From Helcococcus sueciensis DSM 17243 (GTDB lineage: Bacteria; Bacillota; Clostridia; Tissierellales; Peptoniphilaceae): DNA of 64,000 nucleotides. The position numbers and the translations under genes are program-made. The stretch covers positions 62,001 through 126,000 of the forward strand of contig NZ_AUHK01000001.1 in NCBI RefSeq assembly GCF_000423145.1, given 5' to 3'. The notes beneath the pieces were generated by a model that ran no database searches, had not been told where the DNA came from, and was given only the letters and a program-made list of their open reading frames with translations. Positions 9,228 to 18,114 of this stretch are shown here, in pieces (positions within the stretch are counted from its first letter, which is position 1; the number at the start of each line of letters is the position of its first letter).

Positions 9228-10481
9228 TTAATTCCAAATTCCTTCTAATGTTGTTTTGAAATTATTTAATACTGAATCAACATCAGCTGAGTTTGGATCA
9301 GCTAATATAGATTCTAATACTGTACCAGCTTCTCTATATGCATCATTTGCACCTCTTAAAACTGGATTTGAGTATAGTTTTTCTGTAGCTTCAGAAAGAA
9401 TTGGAGCTATTATAGAATCTGAGTTTTGGTATAGATCTGATTCTATAGCTGACTTAGATACTGGAATATATCCTGTGTTAACACCCCATTGTGCTTGATT
9501 TTCAGCATTTGTAATCCATTCTAAATATTTATAAGCTGCAGCTTTTTGATTATCTTTAGCGCTTTCAAATACAAATATATCTGTACCTTGTTGAATTGTT
9601 GCAGGGAATGGTGATTTAGCAGCTTTAGGTGTAAATTTACCTTCTGCACCTTGTTTAACATATGATTCACCTGCATTTGAACCGATATACATTAATACTT
9701 GTTCGTTTCCAAATGGTCCTGACATATATTTATCTGAACCAGCTATTCTGAAGTAACCTTCTTTTACACCATCTAAATAATAATTAACTGCTTTTTTAGA
9801 AGCTTCACTTGTTGGATCAAATTTATCATCAAATACAGCATTTTCTGCATTTAAGAAAGTTGTATAGTAGTTAGATAATGAGTCAAATCCTAATGCTGCA
9901 TTTCCAGTTTTTTCTTTATATGCTTTAGAAACTTCAACTAATTCATCTAAGTTTTTTGGAACTTCTTTTCCTAATTCTTTCAATGCTTCTTCATTGTAGA
10001 ATAAAACTTCTGTAGATTTATTAAATGGCATTGAATAAACTTTACCATCTATTTTTGTTCCTTCTTTAAACCCATCAAGAATATCATCGTAGCTATCTAT
10101 TGATTCAGTAAACTTTGTTAAATCATGTACTAAACCATCTTGAATCGGATTAAACATCCAGTCTGGATAAGCTTGTGTAAGTGTTGGCAAGTTTTCTGGA
10201 CTAGTTGTTGTTGCTGTTAATTTTTGTTGTAATTCTTGATATCCTGTTTGATTTTGTAAATCAACAGTTATATTTTTGTTAGCTTCCATGAACGCATCAG
10301 TCATAGCCTTTAAAGCTTCTTCTTGAGCTCCATTCATAGCATGCCAAAATACAATAGTTGTATCTTCTGTAACTTCACCGATTGTTTCATCTTCTTTTTT
10401 AGTTTCTGTACCACCTTGTGAACAAGCTGCCAATACTAATATCATAGCAAGTAAAAGTGACAAGATTCTAGATTGTTTCAT
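9228..10481 (-). CDS. extracellular solute-binding lipoprotein of a carbohydrate-type ABC importer
   Basis: The 417-residue family 1 solute-binding protein has a lipoprotein signal peptide with lipobox LAAC (lipidated Cys20). The mature protein starts with an acidic linker and contains the family-typical TTIVFWHAMNG and TQAYPDWMFN segments. Overall it resembles UgpB/MalE-like receptors for sugars or glycerol-3-phosphate. It is anchored outside the membrane and delivers ligand to the two permeases encoded upstream. Its ATG overlaps the end of the hydrolase gene by 14 nt behind a GGAGG RBS. The ligand cannot be read from the sequence. Confidence 0.9.
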   Translation of the reverse strand: MKQSRILSLLLAMILVLAACSQGGTETKKEDETIGEVTEDTTIVFWHAMNGAQEEALKAMTDAFMEANKNITVDLQNQTGYQELQQKLTATTTSPENLPTLTQAYPDWMFNPIQDGLVHDLTKFTESIDSYDDILDGFKEGTKIDGKVYSMPFNKSTEVLFYNEEALKELGKEVPKNLDELVEVSKAYKEKTGNAALGFDSLSNYYTTFLNAENAVFDDKFDPTSEASKKAVNYYLDGVKEGYFRIAGSDKYMSGPFGNEQVLMYIGSNAGESYVKQGAEGKFTPKAAKSPFPATIQQGTDIFVFESAKDNQKAAAYKYLEWITNAENQAQWGVNTGYIPVSKSAIESDLYQNSDSIIAPILSEATEKLYSNPVLRGANDAYREAGTVLESILADPNSADVDSVLNNFKTTLEGIWN

Positions 10482-11781
10482 GTTTCCTCCATTTTATAGT
10501 TTGCTTTCTATCTGGCAATATTCGATTACCATACTCATTATACAACATTTCTGGTTTAAATGAATGTATTGGTGTTAAAACTTTTGGTTTTATTTCATCA
10601 ATTATTCTATACAGATCTTTTGGATGTGCATGACCACTACATTTGAGGATAAATATATTATTAAAATATTTTTTAATTTTATTTAAAAATGATTCAAAAC
10701 TTATATCAAATTCTCCAAGTGGAGTTGCATCAATGTGTAAATAAATTGAATTATTTGGTACAAAGTTTAATAGTTCAAAATTTTCGATTGGTAATTGGAA
10801 GATATATTTATTATCCCCTATTGAATTAATATCAATATTATAATCTGAATTTATATTATAGCTATTATCACCAGTTTGATAATAGTAGACATCTAAATTC
10901 AGTAATGATTTTATTATATTTGCATAATATGCATCTAAAACAACTACCTTATCATATTTTTTAGCTATTTCAATTAATTTTATTACTCTTTCAATATTTG
11001 TTTCATAATAATTAAAGAAAATGGGATTATTTAGATTTTCATTTATCATTGAATCTAAAGATTCTAGTAATTTAATTTCAGAATCATATACCTTCTTATT
11101 ATAATCACTGGTATCATTAAGTTTCTCATCAAATGATACACTAACTCCCTCGATAATTAATAAATCAGAATCTTTAGCTTCTTCTATGAAATTTAATGTT
11201 TCTTTTTCTAAATATCCATGAAATCTAATATCTCCAGTGTAGGCGATTTTAACATCAGGAGTATTGATTATAAATCCACATGCACCATATCCATCATGGT
11301 CAACTCTTATCAATTTTACTGATATCTCACCTATTTTAACGATGTCATCATAATTAACACCATTTAATTTTCTTGTTCCTTCAAAATTTGGATTATTAGT
11401 TATGAACTCTCCATTTATATTGAGAACTTCTAATAAATTCTTAGTATCATTTGACATATAAACTGGTATTTCTTTATCTACAAAATTAATCATTTGAGTG
11501 TGATCTAGATGAATATGTGAAATGAAAACAGCTTTTTTACTATAATCTTCATTTAATTGTCCGGTAATATTCCTATCATAAACACCATTAAGTTCTGGTA
11601 TTAAATCATTTTTAATTGCCTTTTCTAAGAAATTCCCTTCCATAGAAATCTTGGGATTAAACACTGAACCAAAATCAAAGTATATTTTGTAGCCATTATG
11701 TTCTACTTCAATATAAGTTCCGCCTATAGTACGCATGCCATGATGATAGGTTACTTTTGTGTCATTATCCTTTAAGTCCAC
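10468..11781 (-). CDS. metallo-beta-lactamase-fold hydrolase within the ABC importer operon
   Basis: This 437-residue protein has the metal-binding motif SHIHLDHTQ (about residues 88-96), further metal ligands around YTGDIRFHG and a C-terminal SGHAHP. That arrangement resembles the RNase J/CPSF-like beta-CASP branch more than small glyoxalase II types. No signal peptide is visible, so it is probably cytoplasmic. The start is GTG at 11781 with GAGGAG nine bases upstream, and both ends overlap neighbouring genes (17 and 14 nt), so it is strictly co-translated with the transporter. That suggests it acts on the imported compound or on RNA linked to its regulation. Substrate unknown. Confidence 0.8.
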   Translation of the reverse strand: MDLKDNDTKVTYHHGMRTIGGTYIEVEHNGYKIYFDFGSVFNPKISMEGNFLEKAIKNDLIPELNGVYDRNITGQLNEDYSKKAVFISHIHLDHTQMINFVDKEIPVYMSNDTKNLLEVLNINGEFITNNPNFEGTRKLNGVNYDDIVKIGEISVKLIRVDHDGYGACGFIINTPDVKIAYTGDIRFHGYLEKETLNFIEEAKDSDLLIIEGVSVSFDEKLNDTSDYNKKVYDSEIKLLESLDSMINENLNNPIFFNYYETNIERVIKLIEIAKKYDKVVVLDAYYANIIKSLLNLDVYYYQTGDNSYNINSDYNIDINSIGDNKYIFQLPIENFELLNFVPNNSIYLHIDATPLGEFDISFESFLNKIKKYFNNIFILKCSGHAHPKDLYRIIDEIKPKVLTPIHSFKPEMLYNEYGNRILPDRKQTIKWRKHETI

Positions 11782-12580
11782 TTCTAGAAACTCCTCTCAT
11801 AATTTGATTTCTAAAAATAAAGTATAAAATAAATATTGGAATAATAGTTATTGTTGAAGCTGCCATTTGTAATTGTACAGCAGTACCACTTTCTGATGAG
11901 AATGCTGAAAGTCCATTACTTATTAATCTCATATTTCTTGAGTTCGTAACTAATATTGGCCATAAGAATGAATTCCATCCAGAAATAAAGCTCAATATTC
12001 CCATTGTAAATAAAGCTGGTTTAGACATTGGAACCAATATTCTAATAATAAATTCTAAATCAGAAGCACCGTCTACCTTAGCTGCATTGTAATATGATAA
12101 ATTCATTGATTCTAGATATCCCTTTAAATAGAATATATAGAATATACTTGCCATGTGAGGAATTATTAATGCCCAATAGGTATCAAGCAAGCCTAATTTA
12201 GCGATAGTTTGATAATTTGTAAATACTGTAATTTCATAAGGTACCATTAAAAGAGCTGCCATAAACAAAAGAACAATATTTTTTCCTTTAAATTTTAATT
12301 TAACTACTGCGAATGCTGCAAGAACTGTAGTTATAAGTGTTCCTGTTGTTGTAGCTAATGATGTAAATATTGTATTTAGGAAATATCTTGCAAAAGGTGC
12401 TGCTTCCATCGCTTCCTTATAATTTGAAAAGTTTAATTTTTCAGGAATTAGTGTAGGCGGAATAGAAGTAGCCTCTTGAAATGTCATTAAAGATGACAAA
12501 ATCATATATATAAAAGGAAATAATGTAATAATTGCAAGTATTACCATTGATATTCTAGTAAATAAATTTAATTTTTTCAT
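11765..12580 (-). CDS. ABC importer permease, MalG/UgpE type
   Basis: The 271-residue integral membrane protein has about six predicted membrane segments. The first is at about residues 12-32. The EAA coupling loop reads KVDGASDLEFIIRILVPMS (about residues 165-183). It is the shorter (MalG-like) inner-membrane partner of carbohydrate ABC importers and pairs with the permease encoded immediately upstream. RBS AGGTGAAAT precedes ATG 12580. Its 3' end overlaps the hydrolase gene start by 17 nt. Confidence 0.92.
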   Translation of the reverse strand: MKKLNLFTRISMVILAIITLFPFIYMILSSLMTFQEATSIPPTLIPEKLNFSNYKEAMEAAPFARYFLNTIFTSLATTTGTLITTVLAAFAVVKLKFKGKNIVLLFMAALLMVPYEITVFTNYQTIAKLGLLDTYWALIIPHMASIFYIFYLKGYLESMNLSYYNAAKVDGASDLEFIIRILVPMSKPALFTMGILSFISGWNSFLWPILVTNSRNMRLISNGLSAFSSESGTAVQLQMAASTITIIPIFILYFIFRNQIMRGVSRSGLKG

Positions 12581-12587
12581 ATTTCAC

Positions 12588-13466
12588 CTACTCTGATACT
12601 TTCTTCATAATACGATTTTGAATAAATGTAAATATTAATATAAATAAGAATAATATTACAGCTGCTGCCATACCTTGACCATATCTATTTTCTGTATAGA
12701 ATTTGGTAAATATGTAGAATACTCCTGTTGAAGCAGATTCTGCTATACCAGGTTTACCATTAAATATTGCATAAACTTGTCCATAGACCTTAAATGCATT
12801 TATGAAATTCATTAACATTAAAAATGTTATTGTAGGTATTAATTGTGGCAAAGTAATTCTTCTAAATTGTTCAAATTTACTGGCTCCAAACATATCAGCA
12901 ACTTTGTAATAAGATTCATCAATATTTCTAATTCCGGTTAGTAATATGATTATATTAAATGCTAACCCCATCCAGATACCGAATATAATAACTGTAGTCA
13001 TAGATGTTTGCGGATTATCTAACCAGTTTACTGGTCCAAAACCTATTAATCCTAAAAAATAATTAATTAAACCATAATTTTGATTAAATAAATATCTAAA
13101 TACTACCCCAATGGCAATCATAGATGTCAAATAAGGTAAGAAAAAGATTGATTCAAAAGCCTTTTTGAATTTTATTTTTTCATAAATGCTTATAGCTATA
13201 TAAAGAGATATAATAATACCTAATGGAACTACTATAAATGCATATAAAGCTGTATTAGATAGTGATTTATGAAACTTAGGATCTTTTAATACAATTTGAA
13301 AATTCTTTATTCCGTTAAATTCAGGATTATTAAGAGTACCTTTTTGAAACGCTATTATAAAAGTTTTAACTAATGGCGTTACGTTAAATATACCTATAAA
13401 AAATAATGCAGGTAATAAATATAGCCATCCTATAGGTGAATTTTCTGCTCTATATTTAAATTTCAT
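12588..13466 (-). CDS. ABC importer permease, MalF/UgpA type
   Basis: This 292-residue membrane protein has six likely helices and the EAA loop KVADMFGASKFEQFRRITLP. It starts with the soluble N terminus KFKYRAENSPIGWLYLLPA, typical of MalF/UgpA permeases. A longer frame begins with TTG at 13496, but no RBS precedes it. ATG 13466 has GGAAGAAGGG about 9 nt upstream inside the ATPase gene, and follows the ATPase stop in a TGATATG arrangement, so I use 13466. It forms the transmembrane heterodimer with the next gene product. Confidence 0.9.
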   Translation of the reverse strand: MKFKYRAENSPIGWLYLLPALFFIGIFNVTPLVKTFIIAFQKGTLNNPEFNGIKNFQIVLKDPKFHKSLSNTALYAFIVVPLGIIISLYIAISIYEKIKFKKAFESIFFLPYLTSMIAIGVVFRYLFNQNYGLINYFLGLIGFGPVNWLDNPQTSMTTVIIFGIWMGLAFNIIILLTGIRNIDESYYKVADMFGASKFEQFRRITLPQLIPTITFLMLMNFINAFKVYGQVYAIFNGKPGIAESASTGVFYIFTKFYTENRYGQGMAAAVILFLFILIFTFIQNRIMKKVSE

Positions 13467-13467
13467 A

Positions 13468-14550
13468 TCAGTATACCCTTCTTCCTTCTTTCTCAAATAT
13501 ATAAATATTATCGTAATCTATATCTATATTAATCTTATCACCTGATGCTATTCTATGACTTGCATCTGTGATAGTCTTAGAAAATTTACCATCTAAATTA
13601 AAATTAATTATTGCATCTTTACCTATTAATTCAACTGATTCAACATTTATCTCAATAGTATCTTCAGATTTTTTTTCAGATAAATTGAAATATTCTGGTC
13701 TAATACCTACGACATATTCTCTATCTTTAATTAATTCATCTTTAAATTTAGTTTTATTTAATTTAGATAATTTAATATTAAATTCTTGTGAAGTAAGGTT
13801 TTCACCATCATTATGCATATCAAATAAATTAATGATTGGATTACCCATAAATTTAGCGACAAATAGATTCGTTGGATCTAAATACAAATTATGAGGTATA
13901 TCATATTGTTGAACTACACCTTTATCCATTAATACAATCTTATCACTTATTGATAAAGCTTCTTCTTGGTCATGAGTAACAAATATTGTTGTAATACCAA
14001 TTTCTTTAACTAATCTTCTAATTTCCTCTCTAATTTTAAGTCTTAATCTAGCATCTAAATTAGAAAGAGGTTCGTCTAAAAGAAGTACCTTAGGATTTTG
14101 AACTAAAGCTCTTGTAATAGCAACTCTTTGTTGTTGACCACCAGACATTGTTCCTGGTTTTTTGTCAGCTAACTCCTCTATACTAGTTATTTTCATATAT
14201 TTCTCAGCAGCTAGCTTAGCTTCTTCTTTTTTCTTTTTATTTTTACCTACAGTTAAAGGAAACATTATATTTTCTAAAACTGTCATGTGAGGATATAAAG
14301 CATAGTTTTGGAAAACTAAACCTATTCCTCTGTCTTTTGGATGTAGATTTACAATAGATTTATTGTCAAATAATATATCTCCATCAGTTGGATCTAATAA
14401 GCCTGATATAAGATTTAATATAGTAGTTTTACCACAACCACTAGGTCCTAATAAACAAACTAAATCTCCATCTTCAATCTTCAAATCGATGCTTTTTAAA
14501 GCCTCATAATTATTGTCAAAAACCTTTCGTAAATTCTTGATCTCTATCAT
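13468..14550 (-). CDS. ABC importer ATPase, MalK/UgpC (MsmX-like) type
   Basis: The 360-residue nucleotide-binding subunit has Walker A GPSGCGKTT (about residues 36-44), Q-loop VFQNYALYPH, the signature MSGGQQQR, Walker B VLLLDEPLSNLD and the switch His in FVTHDQEEA. A C-terminal TOBE-like regulatory domain is present (about residues 235-360), as in MalK. A GTG two codons upstream (14556) is part of the RBS AGAGGTGA, so ATG 14550 is preferred. It is the first gene of the importer operon. Confidence 0.93.
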   Translation of the reverse strand: MIEIKNLRKVFDNNYEALKSIDLKIEDGDLVCLLGPSGCGKTTILNLISGLLDPTDGDILFDNKSIVNLHPKDRGIGLVFQNYALYPHMTVLENIMFPLTVGKNKKKKEEAKLAAEKYMKITSIEELADKKPGTMSGGQQQRVAITRALVQNPKVLLLDEPLSNLDARLRLKIREEIRRLVKEIGITTIFVTHDQEEALSISDKIVLMDKGVVQQYDIPHNLYLDPTNLFVAKFMGNPIINLFDMHNDGENLTSQEFNIKLSKLNKTKFKDELIKDREYVVGIRPEYFNLSEKKSEDTIEINVESVELIGKDAIINFNLDGKFSKTITDASHRIASGDKINIDIDYDNIYIFEKEGRRVY

Positions 14551-14568
14551 ATTCACCTCTAATTTTTC

Positions 14569-14586
14569 TTAATATAGTTATATTAA
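14569..14586. promoter_or_regulatory. palindromic operator candidate for the ABC importer operon
   Basis: TTAATATA-GT-TATATTAA is a perfect inverted repeat (8-nt arms, 2-nt spacer) between the likely transcription start and the ATPase RBS, a classical repressor position. AT-only palindromes arise by chance more easily at this base composition, so confidence is moderate. No regulator gene is adjacent. Confidence 0.4.
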
Positions 14587-14597
14587 CCATTGTTGTT

Positions 14598-14626
14598 ATT
14601 ATATAAAATATACAAATTAAATACAA
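14598..14626 (-). promoter_or_regulatory. promoter of the ABC importer operon
   Basis: On the minus strand a perfect TATAAT (14598-14603) lies 17 nt from TTGTAT (14621-14626). The start would fall near 14590, immediately upstream of the palindrome. Confidence 0.5.
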
Positions 14627-14628
14627 AA

Positions 14629-14658
14629 AAAAGTATTACTTTTTAAAGTAATACTTTT
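14629..14658 (-). terminator. intrinsic terminator of the DUF5412-like gene
   Basis: A perfect 12-nt inverted repeat (AAAAGTATTACT and complement, 6-nt loop) follows the stop at 14687 by 28 nt. On the minus strand it is followed by eight T. Confidence 0.85.
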
Positions 14659-14686
14659 AACTTTTAGAATAATTTAATAAATAATA

Positions 14687-15295
14687 TTAATTTGTGGACT
14701 CAACTGATTCCATATCTGTTTCTAGTTCAGTTTCCGTGTCTGTTTCTAATATAGATTCATTGATGCTTTCTTTTTCATTATTTGACTCATTAGATTCTTC
14801 TACAAAGGTCTTAGTCTTATCATAATTCACACCATTTATGATTATTGAATTACTATCGCTAGACCATTTATAATCTACATTCGCGGGATTAACAGAATCC
14901 TGATAGTATATTGTAGTTTTCTTTTGAACACTTTCTACTTCAATTCTTATGAATTTAGAAGTTACAGGATTTGAAGTATCACCATATACTCGCATAATAT
15001 CAGCATTATTAGGTGAAAATTTCTGTTCTAATAATTGACCTTTAGGGAATCCTTCTGATGTCTTTGAAAATACAAATTTATTCATTATAAAGAAAAGTAA
15101 TATTGCTATAGCTATTATTCCTGCGATAATAATTAATTTGTTTTTAGTATTAGATTTATTTTTTCTCGAAAAATCATTATTTACTGTCTGATTTTCATTA
15201 TTAACATTATAGTATTGATCAAAATTTACATCTTCCCTATCAAATTCATCATTGTATTGATTTTCATTTAATTTTTTTCTATCTTTATTGTCCAT
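14687..15295 (-). CDS. single-pass membrane protein, DUF5412-like
   Basis: The 202-residue protein has a hydrophilic Asn/Asp-rich cytoplasmic N terminus (about 1-52) and one membrane helix (about 54-71). The outer domain ends in the segments IYYQDSVNPANVDYKWSSD and SIIINGVNYD. That pattern of Tyr-x-Tyr, then K-W, then I-I-I-N-G resembles DUF5412 proteins of Firmicutes, function unknown. The last 35 residues are a Ser/Glu/Thr-rich tail with repeated ETDTE/ETDME units, likely disordered. AAGGAGG precedes ATG 15295. It is monocistronic and divergent from the flavoprotein gene. Confidence 0.7.
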   Translation of the reverse strand: MDNKDRKKLNENQYNDEFDREDVNFDQYYNVNNENQTVNNDFSRKNKSNTKNKLIIIAGIIAIAILLFFIMNKFVFSKTSEGFPKGQLLEQKFSPNNADIMRVYGDTSNPVTSKFIRIEVESVQKKTTIYYQDSVNPANVDYKWSSDSNSIIINGVNYDKTKTFVEESNESNNEKESINESILETDTETELETDMESVESTN

Positions 15296-15374
15296 ACATT
15301 ATATCCTCCTTGTTTATGTATATATATACCTTATTTATCAAAATATAAACAAGAATATTAAATAATAACATATT

Positions 15375-15403
15375 TTGTAGTTATATCTATTTATGTATAT
15401 AAT
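15375..15403 (+). promoter_or_regulatory. promoter of the flavoprotein/membrane protein operon
   Basis: TTGTAG (15375-15380) and a perfect TATAAT (15398-15403) are separated by 17 nt, 27 nt before the flavoprotein start codon. Confidence 0.65.
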
Positions 15404-15429
15404 ATAATAAATAAGATAAAGGAGTTTTT

Positions 15430-16890
15430 ATGAAAATAGCTATAATAGGTGCTGGATTAACAGGGTCTACGATTTTGGAGACAATCATTAAACATAAAAA
15501 TTTTAATTCTAGTACATATATTACCGTATTTGATAAAAGAAGCTTTTATGGAGCGGGATTTCCTCATGAATATGATTCAATTAAAAGAGTACTAAATGTG
15601 CAATCTCATTTAATGAGTGTTGATGATAAAAACCCTCTTGATTTCGTAGAATGGTTAAATAAAAATAATAAAGAAGAAAGCTTCGAAAAAGTTGCACCAC
15701 GTACATATTATGGTGAATATTTGCATGATTATTTTAAAAAATATTATGAAAATAAAAATGTTAAATATATAAATTCAGAAGTTATAGATGTTATTCCAAA
15801 CACATCCGCTCAAAAAATTCAGTCATATAATATTAAAACTGAAAATAATATTTATAATGATTTTGATTATTTATTTTTAGCTTTAGGTCATCCAGTCTAT
15901 AAAAATATATATGATTTTAAGGAAACTAATAAATACATATGGGATGTATATCCATTAAATAATAATTTATCTTCTATAAAGAAATCTGATAAAGTTGGAA
16001 TTATTGGAACTGGAGCTACATCATTAGACGTATTTAGACATTTAATGAGTAAATATAAAAATGATACTTCTATATATTTCTTATCGAGATCTTCTTTATT
16101 TGATACTCCTGATTTTACTTATGATTTAGAAAAACCAGAATATAGATTTTCAATGAGTCAAGAATGGATTGACGAAAAATTAGATAGAAATGATTTTATT
16201 AATCTCAATGATATGGTTAATTTAATAAAAGATGATTTTGAAATAAATGGTACCAATTTTTATGAATTATTAGAAAAGATGAAATTTAATGATTTAGAAG
16301 ACTATAGAAAATTCATCGATGAAAAAGATCCAAAAATTATTATTCTAATAGATTATTTCAAAAAATTATTCCCTTATCTAGCAAGACTATATGGAAATCT
16401 TTCGAAACTTGATAAATTAGAATTTATTGAAAAATATGATGAAGATATTGATAAATTTATTACATTAATCCCTGCAGGAACTTTTAACTGGATTTATGAT
16501 GAAGAAAAAAAAGAAAATGTAAAGATAATAAAAGGTCTTGAAAATATTGAATATAAAGATAATAAATTTTTTGTAGAAGCTAATACAAATGTAGATTTAG
16601 ATATATTAGTTAATACTACAGGATTTACATTTAATATATTAGAAAATATTGAATATAATGAATTACTTAAAAATCTTTATGATAAGTATTTGATAAAACC
16701 AGATTCTGATGGTGATTTCATATCCGTACAATGGCCTAATTGTAATGCTTTAAGCGTTAAATACGGATTAATAGATAATTTGTTTATTCAAGGTATGTGG
16801 ATTGGAAAAACACATTATAGAAATAATGATGCTTTATCAGTAAATAGACTAGCAAAAAAAGTTTCGAATAGATTTATGGAGAGACTATAA
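15430..16890 (+). CDS. FAD/NAD(P)-binding protein (NAD_binding_9 type)
   Basis: The 486-residue protein begins with the dinucleotide fold IAIIGAGLTGSTILETI (GxGxxG, about residues 3-19). It continues with the segment FDKRSFYGAGFPHEYD, typical of PF13454 FAD-NAD(P)-binding proteins, where an acidic residue at the end of strand beta-2 binds the cofactor ribose. A second Rossmann motif, VGIIGTGATSLDVFRHL (about 193-209), lies in the middle. Members are mostly uncharacterised oxidoreductases or N-hydroxylase-like proteins. AAAGGAG precedes ATG 15430. It is co-transcribed with, and overlaps by 1 nt, a membrane protein of unknown function. Substrate unknown. Confidence 0.8.
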   Translation: MKIAIIGAGLTGSTILETIIKHKNFNSSTYITVFDKRSFYGAGFPHEYDSIKRVLNVQSHLMSVDDKNPLDFVEWLNKNNKEESFEKVAPRTYYGEYLHDYFKKYYENKNVKYINSEVIDVIPNTSAQKIQSYNIKTENNIYNDFDYLFLALGHPVYKNIYDFKETNKYIWDVYPLNNNLSSIKKSDKVGIIGTGATSLDVFRHLMSKYKNDTSIYFLSRSSLFDTPDFTYDLEKPEYRFSMSQEWIDEKLDRNDFINLNDMVNLIKDDFEINGTNFYELLEKMKFNDLEDYRKFIDEKDPKIIILIDYFKKLFPYLARLYGNLSKLDKLEFIEKYDEDIDKFITLIPAGTFNWIYDEEKKENVKIIKGLENIEYKDNKFFVEANTNVDLDILVNTTGFTFNILENIEYNELLKNLYDKYLIKPDSDGDFISVQWPNCNALSVKYGLIDNLFIQGMWIGKTHYRNNDALSVNRLAKKVSNRFMERL

Positions 16891-18068
16891 TGAATATTTA
16901 CGTACCTTCTCTAAAAAAAGAGTACACAAACAGATCATTAACAGTTGAAATAATAGGATTTTCTGCAATTATTTGCCTTTTAATTGTACCTATATTTGTA
17001 ATACTTGGTCAGGATTTATTAAAAGATAATTTTAAAGTATTATTCACTTATATTTCATTAAATAGATCTTTTGTATTATTTAGTGTAATTAATATACTTT
17101 TTATCACTGCTTTAGGAAGTGTTAGTAGATATATAAATAAAATGACTACAGCATATATAATCGATAAAGACACTATTGTAAAAGCAAACTTAAAATCTGA
17201 TAAAAGAATATTAAAAATAAATAAACTCATTTATCAAGGTTATAGCATTGTAACTATACAATCTACAGATTTAGACAATATTGAAATTAAAAATAATCTA
17301 TTTACTTTTTATAAAATAATTAAAGCAAGAGTTCAATTAAATCAACAATTGAATTTTGTCGAAGCATTTATTGACACTGATTTATATGATAAAACAACAT
17401 TTTCAAATACTAAATTAAAGTCAGAAAATAAAAAACGTTTGATATATTCAACAGATTTCGGTGAATTAAAGATTCCAAACTTTTATTCAAACGAAGATAG
17501 AAGAAAAGATAATTCTTTTAATAAATATTTTTATCGTAGAATTGCATTATGGGCTTTCACTATTGTTATGATTTTTAACTTTTTAAGTTGGTATGACTTA
17601 TATCACCATTCAAAAATTGATGACGAATATATAGCTATAATGCAAGAAGTTAATAATAAAATCGCAAATAATGTTACTAAATATAGTTTTACACAAGTAC
17701 TACAATACCAACAAACTGACTACTATCCTGTTAATACAAATACTATTTTCGAATTTGATGAAGATAGATTAAGCTATTTTATTTATAAAGAGGGTTTAGT
17801 CCTAGCTAAAAGTATTTCATATTATCACAATAATTATGAAACATATATTGTAGAAAAGTTTGGAAATATAATGATGACCTTAGATGCTAATTTTTTAAAA
17901 GAAAATTATGACGTAGATACTTTTATTGATAAATATAATTTACAAACCACCGTAAATAATCTATTAAAAATACAAAAAGGCGAAATGGAATCTCATGAAT
18001 TTAATATTTTTGGATATGACATAATAATGGAAAGAAAAGATAATAAGATTTTAGTATATACTAAATAA
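16890..18068 (+). CDS. membrane protein of unknown function
   Basis: I do not recognise this 392-residue protein. It has two N-terminal membrane helices (about residues 21-40 and 61-77), a soluble stretch rich in Lys/Asn/Ile (about 80-205), and a third helix (about 213-233, LWAFTIVMIFNFLSW). A C-terminal domain of about 160 residues follows, probably outside the membrane. Its ATG shares the A of the flavoprotein stop (TAATG), so the two are translated together and may work together, for example as a membrane partner of the oxidoreductase. That link is inference from position only. Confidence 0.7.
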   Translation: MNIYVPSLKKEYTNRSLTVEIIGFSAIICLLIVPIFVILGQDLLKDNFKVLFTYISLNRSFVLFSVINILFITALGSVSRYINKMTTAYIIDKDTIVKANLKSDKRILKINKLIYQGYSIVTIQSTDLDNIEIKNNLFTFYKIIKARVQLNQQLNFVEAFIDTDLYDKTTFSNTKLKSENKKRLIYSTDFGELKIPNFYSNEDRRKDNSFNKYFYRRIALWAFTIVMIFNFLSWYDLYHHSKIDDEYIAIMQEVNNKIANNVTKYSFTQVLQYQQTDYYPVNTNTIFEFDEDRLSYFIYKEGLVLAKSISYYHNNYETYIVEKFGNIMMTLDANFLKENYDVDTFIDKYNLQTTVNNLLKIQKGEMESHEFNIFGYDIIMERKDNKILVYTK

Positions 18069-18071
18069 ATA

Positions 18072-18111
18072 AAATCTCAGTAGTATCATTTATTTGATAT
18101 TACTGAGATTT
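18072..18111. terminator. bidirectional intrinsic terminator
   Basis: 17-nt arms (AAATCTCAGTAGTATCA and its complement with one G:U position) surround a 6-nt loop between convergent genes. Both flanks are T- or A-rich, so it can stop transcription from both the flavoprotein operon and the PASTA gene. Confidence 0.88.
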
Positions 18112-18114
18112 ATT

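Noticed and set aside
13467-13496. Longer MalF-type permease start at TTG 13496
   Set aside because: No RBS precedes it and it lies inside the ATPase gene; ATG 13466 has a good RBS and coupled position.
15309-15353. 9-nt inverted repeat CTTGTTTAT/ATAAACAAG with 27-nt spacer near the DUF5412-like gene start
   Set aside because: Long spacer and AT-rich arms; it overlaps the RBS by chance and shows no clear terminator or operator form.
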